Positions 1 through 6,290 of a stretch of 9,978 nt of DNA are shown piece after piece. Position 1 is the stretch's first letter. Every line of letters starts with the position of its first letter. The DNA comes from Candidatus Rifleibacteriota bacterium (GTDB lineage Bacteria; Riflebacteria; Ozemobacteria; Ozemobacterales; Ozemobacteraceae): the NCBI GenBank assembly GCA_029560455.1, contig JAKQKW010000292.1, positions 1 through 9,978 of the forward strand, given 5' to 3'. The position numbers and the translations under genes were made by a program. Under the pieces are notes generated by a model, which worked only from the letters and a program-made list of their open reading frames with translations, made no database searches and had not been told where the DNA came from.

Positions 1-5
1 GAGGA
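1..5 (+). promoter_or_regulatory. Ribosome binding site of the nucleotide-sugar dehydrogenase
   Basis: GAGGA lies 7 nt before the ATG at 13. It supports that start even though the region further upstream is outside the window. Confidence 0.75.
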
Positions 6-12
6 AGAAAAA

Positions 13-1332
13 ATGCGGGAGATTCTTGACAGGCTGGAAAAGCGTGAAACGAAACTGGCGGTAGTTGGGCTCGGGTATGTCGGGCTGCCGCTGGCGCTGG
101 CTTTTTCTGAAAAGTTTGCGGTGGTCGGGTTCGACATCGACAGTGAAAAAATTGAACTGTTGAACAAAGGCATCGACCCGACCGGCGAAATTGCAGATTT
201 CGCGCCGCAGGGTGCCAGTATCGAATTCACGACCGATCCGGCGAAACTGCGCGAATGCCATTTTATTGTCGTTTCGGTGCCAACGCCGGTCGACCGCAAT
301 AACCAGCCAGATCTGACACATTTAAAAACCAGTTCGGCGACGGTTGGCAGTAACATGCCGGCTCGGACTGTGGTTGTTTATGAATCGACGGTTTACCCCG
401 GCGTTACCGAAGACGAATGCGTGCCGCTGCTCGAAAAACATTCGGGTATGCAATACCGGCGTGACTTCTGTGTCGGTTACAGCCCGGAACGCATCAACCC
501 CGGTGACAGCGAGCACCGACTGCAGAAGGTCACCAAAATCGTTTCGGGCTGCAACGACGAAACCCTCGACCTGGTTGCCGGTGTTTACGGCCGCATCGTC
601 GAGGCTGGGGTCTACCGCGCCCCGTCGATAAAAGTTGCTGAGGCGGCGAAGGTCATCGAAAACACGCAGCGCGACGTCAATATCGCGCTGATGAATGAAC
701 TGGCAATCATTTTTCATCGCCTAGGCATCGATACGCAGGCGGTATTGCGGGCGGCCGGCACGAAATGGAATTTTCTGAAGTTTTTCCCGGGGCTGGTCGG
801 CGGCCACTGTATCGGCGTCGACCCCTTCTATCTCACCTACAAGGCCGAAGAGGTCGGCTACCGGCCCGAAGTCATTCTTTCAGGGCGCCGCATCAACGAC
901 AGCATGGGCAAGTTCGTCGCCGAAAACACCGTCAAAAAACTCATCAGAGCCGGGAAAGCGGTCAAAGGCGCGAAAGTGCTGATTCTCGGGCTGACTTTCA
1001 AAGAAAATGTCGCCGACATCAGAAGAAGTAAAGTTTTCGACATTATCAGAGAACTCGACGAATACATGGTCGAAACCCTGATTCACGATCCGCTCGCCAA
1101 TGCTGAAACGGTGCGCCGGGAATACGGCCACGAAGTTATACCGTCTATCACGTCTTTGCCGCCCGTCGATGCGGTGATTCTGGCGGTGCCGCACCAGTGT
1201 TTCGGCGAACTTTCGCTCGAAAAACTCGCCGGTTTCTGCAGAAAAGAAGCCGCCCCCGTTGTTATAGACGTCAGGGGCGTTTTCGATCAGGATAAGGCCG
1301 CAGAACTGGGCATCAGATACTGGCGGCTGTAG
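13..1332 (+). CDS. UDP-N-acetylhexosamine 6-dehydrogenase, TviB/WbpO/CapL type
   Basis: This enzyme of the UDP-glucose/GDP-mannose dehydrogenase family performs the NAD-dependent two-step oxidation of a nucleotide sugar at C6 to a uronate. The 439-residue length is normal. An N-terminal Rossmann fold shows VVGLGYVGLPLA with GxGxxG at residues 19-24. YSPERINPGD is at 156-165, the central helix KVIENTQRDVNIALMNE near 213-229, and the catalytic cysteine in GGHCIGVDPFYL at residue 266. The C-terminal domain has LGLTFKENVADIRRSK at 325-340. The ENTQRDVNIALMNE and VDPFYLTYKAE stretches resemble the Vi-antigen TviB, WbpO and CapL group, whose substrates are UDP-GlcNAc or UDP-GalNAc. Plain UDP-glucose dehydrogenase is less likely. 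The exact substrate is inferred, so no symbol is given. The start follows a good ribosome site. The gene faces rfbB tail to tail, and any upstream operon partners are off the window. Confidence 0.93.
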   Translation: MREILDRLEKRETKLAVVGLGYVGLPLALAFSEKFAVVGFDIDSEKIELLNKGIDPTGEIADFAPQGASIEFTTDPAKLRECHFIVVSVPTPVDRNNQPDLTHLKTSSATVGSNMPARTVVVYESTVYPGVTEDECVPLLEKHSGMQYRRDFCVGYSPERINPGDSEHRLQKVTKIVSGCNDETLDLVAGVYGRIVEAGVYRAPSIKVAEAAKVIENTQRDVNIALMNELAIIFHRLGIDTQAVLRAAGTKWNFLKFFPGLVGGHCIGVDPFYLTYKAEEVGYRPEVILSGRRINDSMGKFVAENTVKKLIRAGKAVKGAKVLILGLTFKENVADIRRSKVFDIIRELDEYMVETLIHDPLANAETVRREYGHEVIPSITSLPPVDAVILAVPHQCFGELSLEKLAGFCRKEAAPVVIDVRGVFDQDKAAELGIRYWRL

Positions 1333-1339
1333 TCTTGGC

Positions 1340-2380
1340 TTATTTTTTCAGGCCGAGGCGTTCGCGCTGGTATTTTTCGCGCAGGGGTTCCCACCACCAT
1401 TTATTGTCGAGATACCACTGCACGGTTTTGCGCAGGCCGGTTTCGAAGGTTTCGACCGGTTTCCAGCCGAGTTCGCGTTCGATTTTGCCGGCGTCGATGG
1501 CGTAACGCATATCGTGGCCGGGGCGGTCGGCGACGAAGGTTATCTGCTCAACGTATTTTTTACCGTCAGCGCGGGGTTTCAGGTCGTCGAGGATAGCGCA
1601 GATGGTTTTTACAACCTCGATGTTCTGCTTCTCGTTGTGGCCGCCAATGTTATAGGTTTCACCGGGCTTGCCCTGCAGGCAGACTTTGCACAAAGCCCGG
1701 GCGTGGTCTTCGACATAGAGCCAGTCGCGGATCTGATCGCCTTTTCCGTAGATCGGCAGCGGCTTGCCTTCGAGAGCGTTGAGAATGACGAGCGGAATCA
1801 GCTTTTCAGGAAAATGATACGGCCCGTAATTGTTCGAGCAGTTGGTGATCAGAGCCTTCAGGCCGAAAGTGCGCTGCCATGAGCGAACCAGGTGGTCAGA
1901 ACTCGCCTTGCTCGCTGAATAGGGAGAACTCGGATCGTAGGGGGTCTCTTCGGTGAACAGGCTGTCGTCGAGTTCGAGGTCGCCGTAAACTTCGTCGGTG
2001 CTGATATGGTGAAAGCGGAAGTCGGGGTGGTCTTTCGCATAGCTGCGGGCGGCTTCGAGCAGGGTGTAGGTGCCGATAATGTTCGTCTGAATGAAGGCGG
2101 CCGGCCCGTCGATACTGCGGTCGACGTGCGACTCTGCCGCCAGGTGCATGATTGCATCGGGTTTGAACGAGGCAAACGCCTGGTCGACGGCGTTGCGATC
2201 GCAGATGTCGGCCTGCATGAAGCGGTAGCGATCTGAGCCTTCGACCTCTTTGAGCGAGGCGAGATTGCCGGCGTAGGTCAGTTTGTCGAGATTGAGCACC
2301 TGATGGTCGGTATTCTTGATCAGATGCCTGATGACTGCTGAACCAATAAAACCGGCACCGCCAGTAACGATAATCTTCAT
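1340..2380 (-). CDS. rfbB: dTDP-glucose 4,6-dehydratase
   Basis: This cytoplasmic enzyme converts dTDP-glucose to dTDP-4-keto-6-deoxyglucose, the second step of dTDP-rhamnose and other dTDP-deoxysugar pathways. It is an extended short-chain dehydrogenase of 346 residues, a normal length. Visible motifs are the NAD-binding GGAGFIGS (7-14), [12 protein letters not shown] (79-90), the catalytic Asp-Glu pair in STDEVYGD (D129, E130) and the YSASK catalytic Tyr154/Lys158. [14 protein letters not shown] and [18 protein letters not shown] follow. Another ATG lies 6 nt upstream at 2386, but AAGGGG (2388-2393) sits only 1 nt from it and 7 nt from the ATG at 2380, so 2380 is chosen. It is unusual that rfbA, rfbC and rfbD are not adjacent; they must be elsewhere if the rhamnose route is complete. 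A TAAAAT hexamer at 2408-2413 is a possible -10, without a clear -35. Confidence 0.96.
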   Translation of the reverse strand: MKIIVTGGAGFIGSAVIRHLIKNTDHQVLNLDKLTYAGNLASLKEVEGSDRYRFMQADICDRNAVDQAFASFKPDAIMHLAAESHVDRSIDGPAAFIQTNIIGTYTLLEAARSYAKDHPDFRFHHISTDEVYGDLELDDSLFTEETPYDPSSPYSASKASSDHLVRSWQRTFGLKALITNCSNNYGPYHFPEKLIPLVILNALEGKPLPIYGKGDQIRDWLYVEDHARALCKVCLQGKPGETYNIGGHNEKQNIEVVKTICAILDDLKPRADGKKYVEQITFVADRPGHDMRYAIDAGKIERELGWKPVETFETGLRKTVQWYLDNKWWWEPLREKYQRERLGLKK

Positions 2381-2441
2381 GATCATTCCCCTTAATTTGC
2401 CTTAAATATTTTACTTCGAAACAGAACTTAACAGGTTCCCC

Positions 2442-2531
2442 GGCCCGGTCTATCAGTCGGGTTGCTTTTTCTCCAGCGATTCGCTTCGCTCACAAGCTTA
2501 CGAAAAAGCAATCCCGACTTCTCCCCGGGCC
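2442..2531. repeat. Palindromic (REP-like) element 1
   Basis: This is a nested inverted repeat between divergent genes. The outer arms are GGCCCGG (2442-2448) and CCGGGCC (2525-2531). The inner arms, 2456-2471 and 2502-2518, pair over 16 bp with one extra base in the right arm. The 30-nt loop contains AGCGA (2475-2479) facing TCGCT (2486-2490), a further small hairpin. Because the flanking genes diverge, a terminator has no obvious role here. Short motifs in fixed order match the larger element at 7739-7953, so I treat both as members of one dispersed family. This is inferred from two copies only. Confidence 0.7.
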
Positions 2532-2624
2532 TTGTGTCAGGGTTTATTCAAAATAAATTACATTTTAAATAATGGCGGTACTTTTAGCAGATTTGGGGGC
2601 GGCGGGCAACAAAAAGAAAATTTG

Positions 2625-2653
2625 TTACCATCGGTTAACGGGTAGCGTATAAT
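2625..2653 (+). promoter_or_regulatory. Candidate sigma-70-type promoter of the lipoprotein gene
   Basis: A perfect TATAAT (2648-2653) is preceded after 17 bp by TTACCA (2625-2630, 4 of 6 matches to TTGACA). It would give a leader of about 40 nt before the ATG at 2702. A ribosome site GAAAGG (2688-2693) lies 8 nt before that ATG. Confidence 0.55.
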
Positions 2654-2701
2654 TGGTGTAAATTTTGAAATTATAAAATCTTTTTCTGAAAGGTTAATTT
2701 T

Positions 2702-3550
2702 ATGAGGCAATGCAAAAGATTCGCGGTTCTGCTGATGGTTATCTCGTCGTTTTTCATGACCGGCTGCGATGCCAGCAAGATCCTCGACGTCATCCAGAAG
2801 GTCGCAGAAGGCGTGCAAAAGGCAATTCCGGCGATCAAAGAGGTTATCGATACCGTTTCAAATACGGTGAATTCGACCAATACCGATACGACCACCAACA
2901 ATACGGCAACCGCCACGGCGACCAGAACCGAAACTGATGCCAACAACGCTTCGGTAACCGTTACCAACCCGACCGATGACGAAGAAGTCGGTACCAGCAC
3001 AACTACCTCGACAAGCACTGCTACCAACACTTCGACGAGCACCGCTACCAATACGGACACCAGTGCCGCTGAAGCCGCCCTCGCCAACTACCGGGGTGGG
3101 CGTCTGTCGCCGTCTGAATTCACCAGACTGTTTGGCCCGGTCGCCCGTGAAGCAAGCAGAAAATCAGGGGTTCCGGCCTCGATCATTCTGGCCCAGGCAG
3201 CTCTTGAAACCGGCTGGGGCTCTTCGACCATCGGCGATGCGAAAAACCTTTTCGGCATCAAGGGCACCGGCCCCGCCGGTTCGGTCAGAGTGCCGACCGA
3301 AGAAGTCGTCAATGGCCGCCGGGTAACCGAAAATGCCAACTTCAGAAAATACAACAGCTGGCAGGAATCGATCGAAGATCATGGCCGCCTGCTGCAGAAC
3401 TCACGCTATGCCAGAGCCATGGCCGTGAAGAATGACCCTGACCAGTTTGCCCGTGAGCTGCAGAGAGCCGGCTATGCCACCGACCCCGAATATGCCAGCA
3501 AGCTGATCAGCATCATGAAATCGAACAACCTTTATCAGTATAATAACTGA
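2702..3550 (+). CDS. Lipoprotein with GH73-type endo-beta-N-acetylglucosaminidase domain
   Basis: This is a predicted envelope peptidoglycan hydrolase cutting GlcNAc-linked glycan bonds. The 282-residue product has a lipoprotein signal: basic N-terminus, hydrophobic stretch 7-19, and lipobox MTGC with Cys22. A helical segment (25-52) follows, then a low-complexity Thr/Ser/Asn/Ala linker (about 52-122) with an exact 8-residue repeat STSTATNT at 103-110 and 111-118. The catalytic domain spans about 135-282. It has VPASIILAQAALETGWGSS with the presumed catalytic Glu169, KNLFGIKG (181-188), FRKYNSWQESIEDHGRLL (214-231) and the AGYATDPEYASKL tail typical of the FlgJ C-terminal/GH73 glucosaminidase family. 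The family is clear. Autolysin, division or flagellar roles cannot be told apart, and no flagellar gene is near. The next gene starts 27 nt downstream with its own ribosome site, so the two probably form one transcript. Confidence 0.9.
   Translation: MRQCKRFAVLLMVISSFFMTGCDASKILDVIQKVAEGVQKAIPAIKEVIDTVSNTVNSTNTDTTTNNTATATATRTETDANNASVTVTNPTDDEEVGTSTTTSTSTATNTSTSTATNTDTSAAEAALANYRGGRLSPSEFTRLFGPVAREASRKSGVPASIILAQAALETGWGSSTIGDAKNLFGIKGTGPAGSVRVPTEEVVNGRRVTENANFRKYNSWQESIEDHGRLLQNSRYARAMAVKNDPDQFARELQRAGYATDPEYASKLISIMKSNNLYQYNN
3008..3055 (+). repeat. Two 24-bp tandem units in the lipoprotein linker
   Basis: Units 3008-3031 and 3032-3055 differ at only a few positions, mostly third codon positions, and encode the identical octapeptide STSTATNT twice. 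This points to an old in-frame duplication kept for its amino-acid composition, as expected for a flexible stalk. Confidence 0.8.
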
Positions 3551-3577
3551 CCAGGCCTTCATAATCAGGAGTATAAA

Positions 3578-4180
3578 ATGAAAAAGCTTTTCATCGCATT
3601 TGCACTCTGCGTTTCAATGTTTAATATCAGCAGCGCCAGCGCTGCCGTTACCGCCAGCGAAAAGCTGCAGCTGAAAGCCATCGAAGGCGCCCTGACCGTC
3701 GAAAAACACCTCGATGAAAATGGCGTCGTTCTGAAAGTTCTCGGCGCCGACGGCAAGGAAATCTTCAAATCAGAAAACCTCGGTTCAGAAGAAAAGCTGT
3801 TCATGATGGGCGACAAGGCTGTCGGCCTTGCCAGCCACGACTTCGACGCTGACGGCAACCCTGAAATCCTCGTTTCAGCCTTCTACGGCCCGAAAGCCAG
3901 CGGCCTGTATGTCTTCAGATACGATGCCGCCGCCGGCAAATTCGCCGCCGTGAAGTTTCTGAACCCGGTTGATGCCGAACTCTCGACCGAAAACCTCGTA
4001 TCTGACATCAGACACGAAAGCGGTGACGACATGCTCGTCAAAGAAGACGGCAGCCTCGTTGCTCTCGGCCTGATCTACCCATCAGAAGCCGGTCAGAGCC
4101 CAATCGAAGGTCTCTACACCTGGAAATACGCCGACGGCATGTTCAACCTCGTCGACAAAAAACCGGTCGAAGTGAAGTAA
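3578..4180 (+). CDS. Exported protein with an FG-GAP/VCBS-like Asp loop, function unknown
   Basis: I do not recognise a named family for this 200-residue protein. It begins with a Sec signal peptide: MKK, a hydrophobic core, and an ASA-A type cleavage site after about residue 22. The mature part is acidic and contains HDFDADGNPEILVS, in which D88, D90, D92 and E96 match the DxDxDG calcium-binding loop seen in FG-GAP/VCBS beta-propeller blades. It continues with GLYVFRYDAAAGKFAAV. A later segment, EGLYTWKYADGMFNLVDKKP, echoes this (G-LY-x-[FW]-x-Y-x-x-G-x-F), suggesting repeated beta-hairpin units. At under 180 mature residues it is too short for a full propeller. AGGAG (3567-3571) lies 6 nt before the ATG. 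It follows the lipoprotein glucosaminidase by 27 nt and precedes a strong terminator, so these two genes likely act together in the envelope. That link is inferred from position. Confidence 0.85.
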   Translation: MKKLFIAFALCVSMFNISSASAAVTASEKLQLKAIEGALTVEKHLDENGVVLKVLGADGKEIFKSENLGSEEKLFMMGDKAVGLASHDFDADGNPEILVSAFYGPKASGLYVFRYDAAAGKFAAVKFLNPVDAELSTENLVSDIRHESGDDMLVKEDGSLVALGLIYPSEAGQSPIEGLYTWKYADGMFNLVDKKPVEVK

Positions 4181-4182
4181 TT

Positions 4183-4235
4183 GGCATAAAAAAAGCGGTG
4201 TCAGTCGTTGAGACTGGCGCCGCTTTTTTTATGCC
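4183..4235. terminator. Bidirectional rho-independent terminator between convergent genes
   Basis: A near-continuous stem has outer arms GGCATAAAAAAAGCGG (4183-4198) and CCGCTTTTTTTATGCC (4220-4235). The inner stem GTCAGTC (4200-4206) pairs with GACTGGC (4212-4218) with one G-T, closing a 5-nt loop. T runs occur on the 3' side in both directions, so it can end both the plus-strand pair (stop at 4180) and manC on the minus strand (stop at 4242). Confidence 0.9.
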
Positions 4236-4241
4236 GGCCGG

Positions 4242-5654
4242 TCAGGCGCGGCCGTAGGTGTCTTCGAAGCGGACAATATCATCTTCGCCGAGGTAGCTGC
4301 CGCTCTGCACTTCGATCAGTTCGAGCGGAATGCGCCCGGGGTTTTCGAGGCGATGTGTCTGCCCGAGCGGAATATAGGTCGACTGGTTTTCGCTGAGAAC
4401 GATCACTTCGTTGCCTTTGGTAATCTTTGCAGTACCTTTAACGACAACCCAGTGCTCGGCGCGATGATAATGCATCTGCAGCGACAGAGTGGCGCCGGGA
4501 TTGACGGTAATACGCTTGACCTGGAAACGGTCAGACAGGTCGATCGTCTCATAGGTGCCCCAGGGGCGGTTGACACGGCGGTGGTTGACCGCTTCGCAGC
4601 GTTTGGCGCCACGCAGCTGATCGACGATGCTCTTGACATCCTGAACTTTATTCTTGTGCGCAACAAGAACGGCATCAGTCGTTTCTACAATAACGTGATC
4701 TTCGATGCCAACGGCGGCGACGAGACGATTCGAAGCGAGAATGCACGAATTTTTCACACCGGCGGTGAGCACATCACCGTTAACGACGTTGCCGGCGGCA
4801 TCGGCGGGGTTGACGTCAGCAAGAGCTGACCACGAACCGACGTCGTTCCAGCCGGCATCGAGCGGAATCATGGCGCCGAGGCTGGTTTTTTCCATGACCG
4901 CGTAGTCGATCGAAATCGACGGACTCGCGGCAAAAGCTTCTTTTTCGAGGCGCAGGAAATCAGCGTCGCGGTTGCCGGCCTTGAGAGCCTTGCTGCATGC
5001 CGGGCCGATCTTCGGGTTGTGCTTTTTCATTTCGGCGAGCAGCACCGAAGGTTTGAACATGAACATGCCGCTGTTCCAGAAATAGTTACCGGCTTTCAGG
5101 TATTTCTGCGCGGTTGCCAGATCGGGTTTTTCAACGAAGGCGTCGATCGGCAGGGCTTCGGCCTTTTTGTCGGCCTTACCGGCTCTGATGTAACCGTAAC
5201 CGGTTTCGGGTGCGGTCGGCACGATGCCGAAGGTCACGAGTTTTCCGGTGAGGGCGGCCTGCAGGCCTTTTTTGATCGCAGCATGAAAAGCGGCCTGATT
5301 TTTGATGACGTGATCGGCCGGCAGCACCAGCAGCACTTCGTCGCTCTTTTCATTGTGCAGGGCGGCGACGGCAACGGCCGGGGCGGTGTTGCGACCGACC
5401 GGTTCGAGAACGATGGCCGCCGGGTTGCAGCCGATCTGGCGCATCTGTTCGGCGACAAGAAAACGGTGGTCTTCGTTGCAGATGACAATCGGCGCCCCGA
5501 GATCAGCCAGGCCCGAGAGCCGCAGCAGGGTTTCCTGGATCATGGTGTGTGAGCCCGCGAGCGGCAGAAACTGCTTCGGGTAAAGCTCGCGCGACAGTGG
5601 CCAGAGCCGTGTCCCTGCCCCACCAGACAAGATAACGGGTATTATTTTATTCAT
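4242..5654 (-). CDS. manC: Mannose-1-phosphate guanylyltransferase / mannose-6-phosphate isomerase
   Basis: This bifunctional type II enzyme isomerises fructose-6-P to mannose-6-P and forms GDP-mannose from mannose-1-P and GTP. It is 470 residues, the usual size of ManC/AlgA/CpsB. The N-terminal nucleotidyltransferase domain has SGGAGTRLWPLSRELYPKQF (10-29), EPVGRNTAPA (84-93), LPADHVI (111-117), FVEKP (173-177) and GWNDVGSW (268-275). The C-terminal cupin isomerase domain has RPWGTYE (363-369), metal-ligand-rich QMHYHRAEHW (393-402) and the STYIPLGQTHRLENPG stretch (425-440). Both active sites look intact. GAGGA (5662-5666) lies 7 nt before the ATG. It is the last gene of the minus-strand run mutase, antitoxin, toxin, manC. 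Its partner mutase is separated from it by the toxin-antitoxin pair. The 54-bp gap upstream holds no convincing promoter, so it may depend on read-through. Transcription ends at the stem-loop at 4183-4235. Confidence 0.97.
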   Translation of the reverse strand: MNKIIPVILSGGAGTRLWPLSRELYPKQFLPLAGSHTMIQETLLRLSGLADLGAPIVICNEDHRFLVAEQMRQIGCNPAAIVLEPVGRNTAPAVAVAALHNEKSDEVLLVLPADHVIKNQAAFHAAIKKGLQAALTGKLVTFGIVPTAPETGYGYIRAGKADKKAEALPIDAFVEKPDLATAQKYLKAGNYFWNSGMFMFKPSVLLAEMKKHNPKIGPACSKALKAGNRDADFLRLEKEAFAASPSISIDYAVMEKTSLGAMIPLDAGWNDVGSWSALADVNPADAAGNVVNGDVLTAGVKNSCILASNRLVAAVGIEDHVIVETTDAVLVAHKNKVQDVKSIVDQLRGAKRCEAVNHRRVNRPWGTYETIDLSDRFQVKRITVNPGATLSLQMHYHRAEHWVVVKGTAKITKGNEVIVLSENQSTYIPLGQTHRLENPGRIPLELIEVQSGSYLGEDDIVRFEDTYGRA

Positions 5655-5708
5655 TCTTCATTCCTCAATAATATTTTTCAGATAAGTAGAAAACTTTATT
5701 GTGTAAAT

Positions 5709-5993
5709 TTATTTTGGCCATTTCTCAGGATTTATACGGTTATCAAGAATGGCATGCACCATTATTTCAGATTGTTCAACAGTATAAAAAATTGAAAAAG
5801 GAAATCTTCTTATTAAACACCTGCGAAAATTTCCATAAACTTTTTCATACATTTCCGGGAAAAGAAGAATTCCGTTTGAAGCAGCCTCAACACACTCAAG
5901 AAAAGCAAAACCAAGCCCGTTTCTTTGCCTTTCATACCACAAAAAGGCGCTTTCAAGATCCTCCGTGCCATTTTTTGTATATTTTAAATTCAT
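5709..5993 (-). CDS. ParE/RelE-superfamily toxin
   Basis: This 94-residue basic protein has the layout of ParE/RelE-like toxins: N-terminal helix DLESAFLWYERQRNGLGFAFL (12-32), then a beta core with FRRCLIRRFPFSIFYTV (56-72), HAILDNR (80-86) and the terminal NPEKW (88-92). Members of this family block DNA gyrase (ParE) or cleave mRNA on the ribosome (RelE). The sequence does not say which. Its ATG overlaps the antitoxin TGA in ATGA (5990-5993), giving translational coupling. It is clearly AT-rich compared with neighbours: my hand count over 5761-6000 is 79 of 240 G+C, while sampled manC and mutase lines are 57-67%. It sits 54 bp upstream of manC on the same strand. Transfer as a cassette is likely. 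No frameshift is seen. Confidence 0.88.
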   Translation of the reverse strand: MNLKYTKNGTEDLESAFLWYERQRNGLGFAFLECVEAASNGILLFPEMYEKVYGNFRRCLIRRFPFSIFYTVEQSEIMVHAILDNRINPEKWPK

Positions 5994-6217
5994 TTATAAC
6001 GATTTCTCAGATCCTCATAAACTTTTGAAGCTTCAATTACTTCTACTCCGCCCTTCTGATACTCGGAGAGACGACGGTCAAGTTCTCTTTTTTGCCATTC
6101 ATGAAGCGGAGGAACTTCGTTCTCCTGCGCTATCGAATCCCAGACATCCTCAACCAAAAGCAGTTTTTCAGCAAGACTCAGTTTCTTGATTTCTTTTAAC
6201 AGTTCTGCACTTTTCAT
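5990..6217 (-). CDS. Antitoxin, 'addiction module component' family
   Basis: This 75-residue partner of the downstream toxin resembles the putative addiction-module component family (Pfam PF09720 type). It has the helical LSLAEKLLLVEDVWDSIA (13-30) followed by PLHEWQKRELDRRLSEYQ (37-54) and a charged tail for toxin binding. GGAGG (6223-6227) lies 5 nt before the ATG at 6217. An in-frame GTG at 6229 overlaps this ribosome site and is rejected as a start. Antitoxin-first order and the 4-nt overlap with the toxin are typical. No separate DNA-binding domain is evident in this short protein, so how it would autoregulate is unclear. Confidence 0.87.
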   Translation of the reverse strand: MKSAELLKEIKKLSLAEKLLLVEDVWDSIAQENEVPPLHEWQKRELDRRLSEYQKGGVEVIEASKVYEDLRNRYK

Positions 6218-6233
6218 AATAACCTCCACTACA

Positions 6234-6242
6234 ATTCTAGCA
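6234..6242 (-). promoter_or_regulatory. Candidate extended -10 promoter for the toxin-antitoxin pair
   Basis: Read on the minus strand this is TGCTAGAAT: a TGn extension followed by TAGAAT (5 of 6 to TATAAT). No good -35 lies 16-18 bp upstream. The start would fall very close to the ribosome site, giving a minimal leader. The same TGCTA-AAT pattern occurs before the tRNA gene. If real, this could also drive manC. Confidence 0.4.
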
Positions 6243-6290
6243 GATTTTCGGAGCGGCCATGCGGCATTGTTAATCCTGGATTCAGACTTA

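Noticed and set aside
2442..2531. Element 1 as an ordinary transcription terminator
   Set aside because: It lies between divergent genes, far from any stop codon, and lacks a T tract directly after the outer stem. Its motif match to element 2 fits a repeat better.
2594..2607. G-rich stretch as a G-quadruplex
   Set aside because: It contains only three short G runs, so four-run quadruplex formation is not supported.
4353..5552. Plus-strand open frames opposite manC
   Set aside because: They are antisense shadows of an intact bifunctional enzyme whose motifs run the whole length, without ribosome sites.
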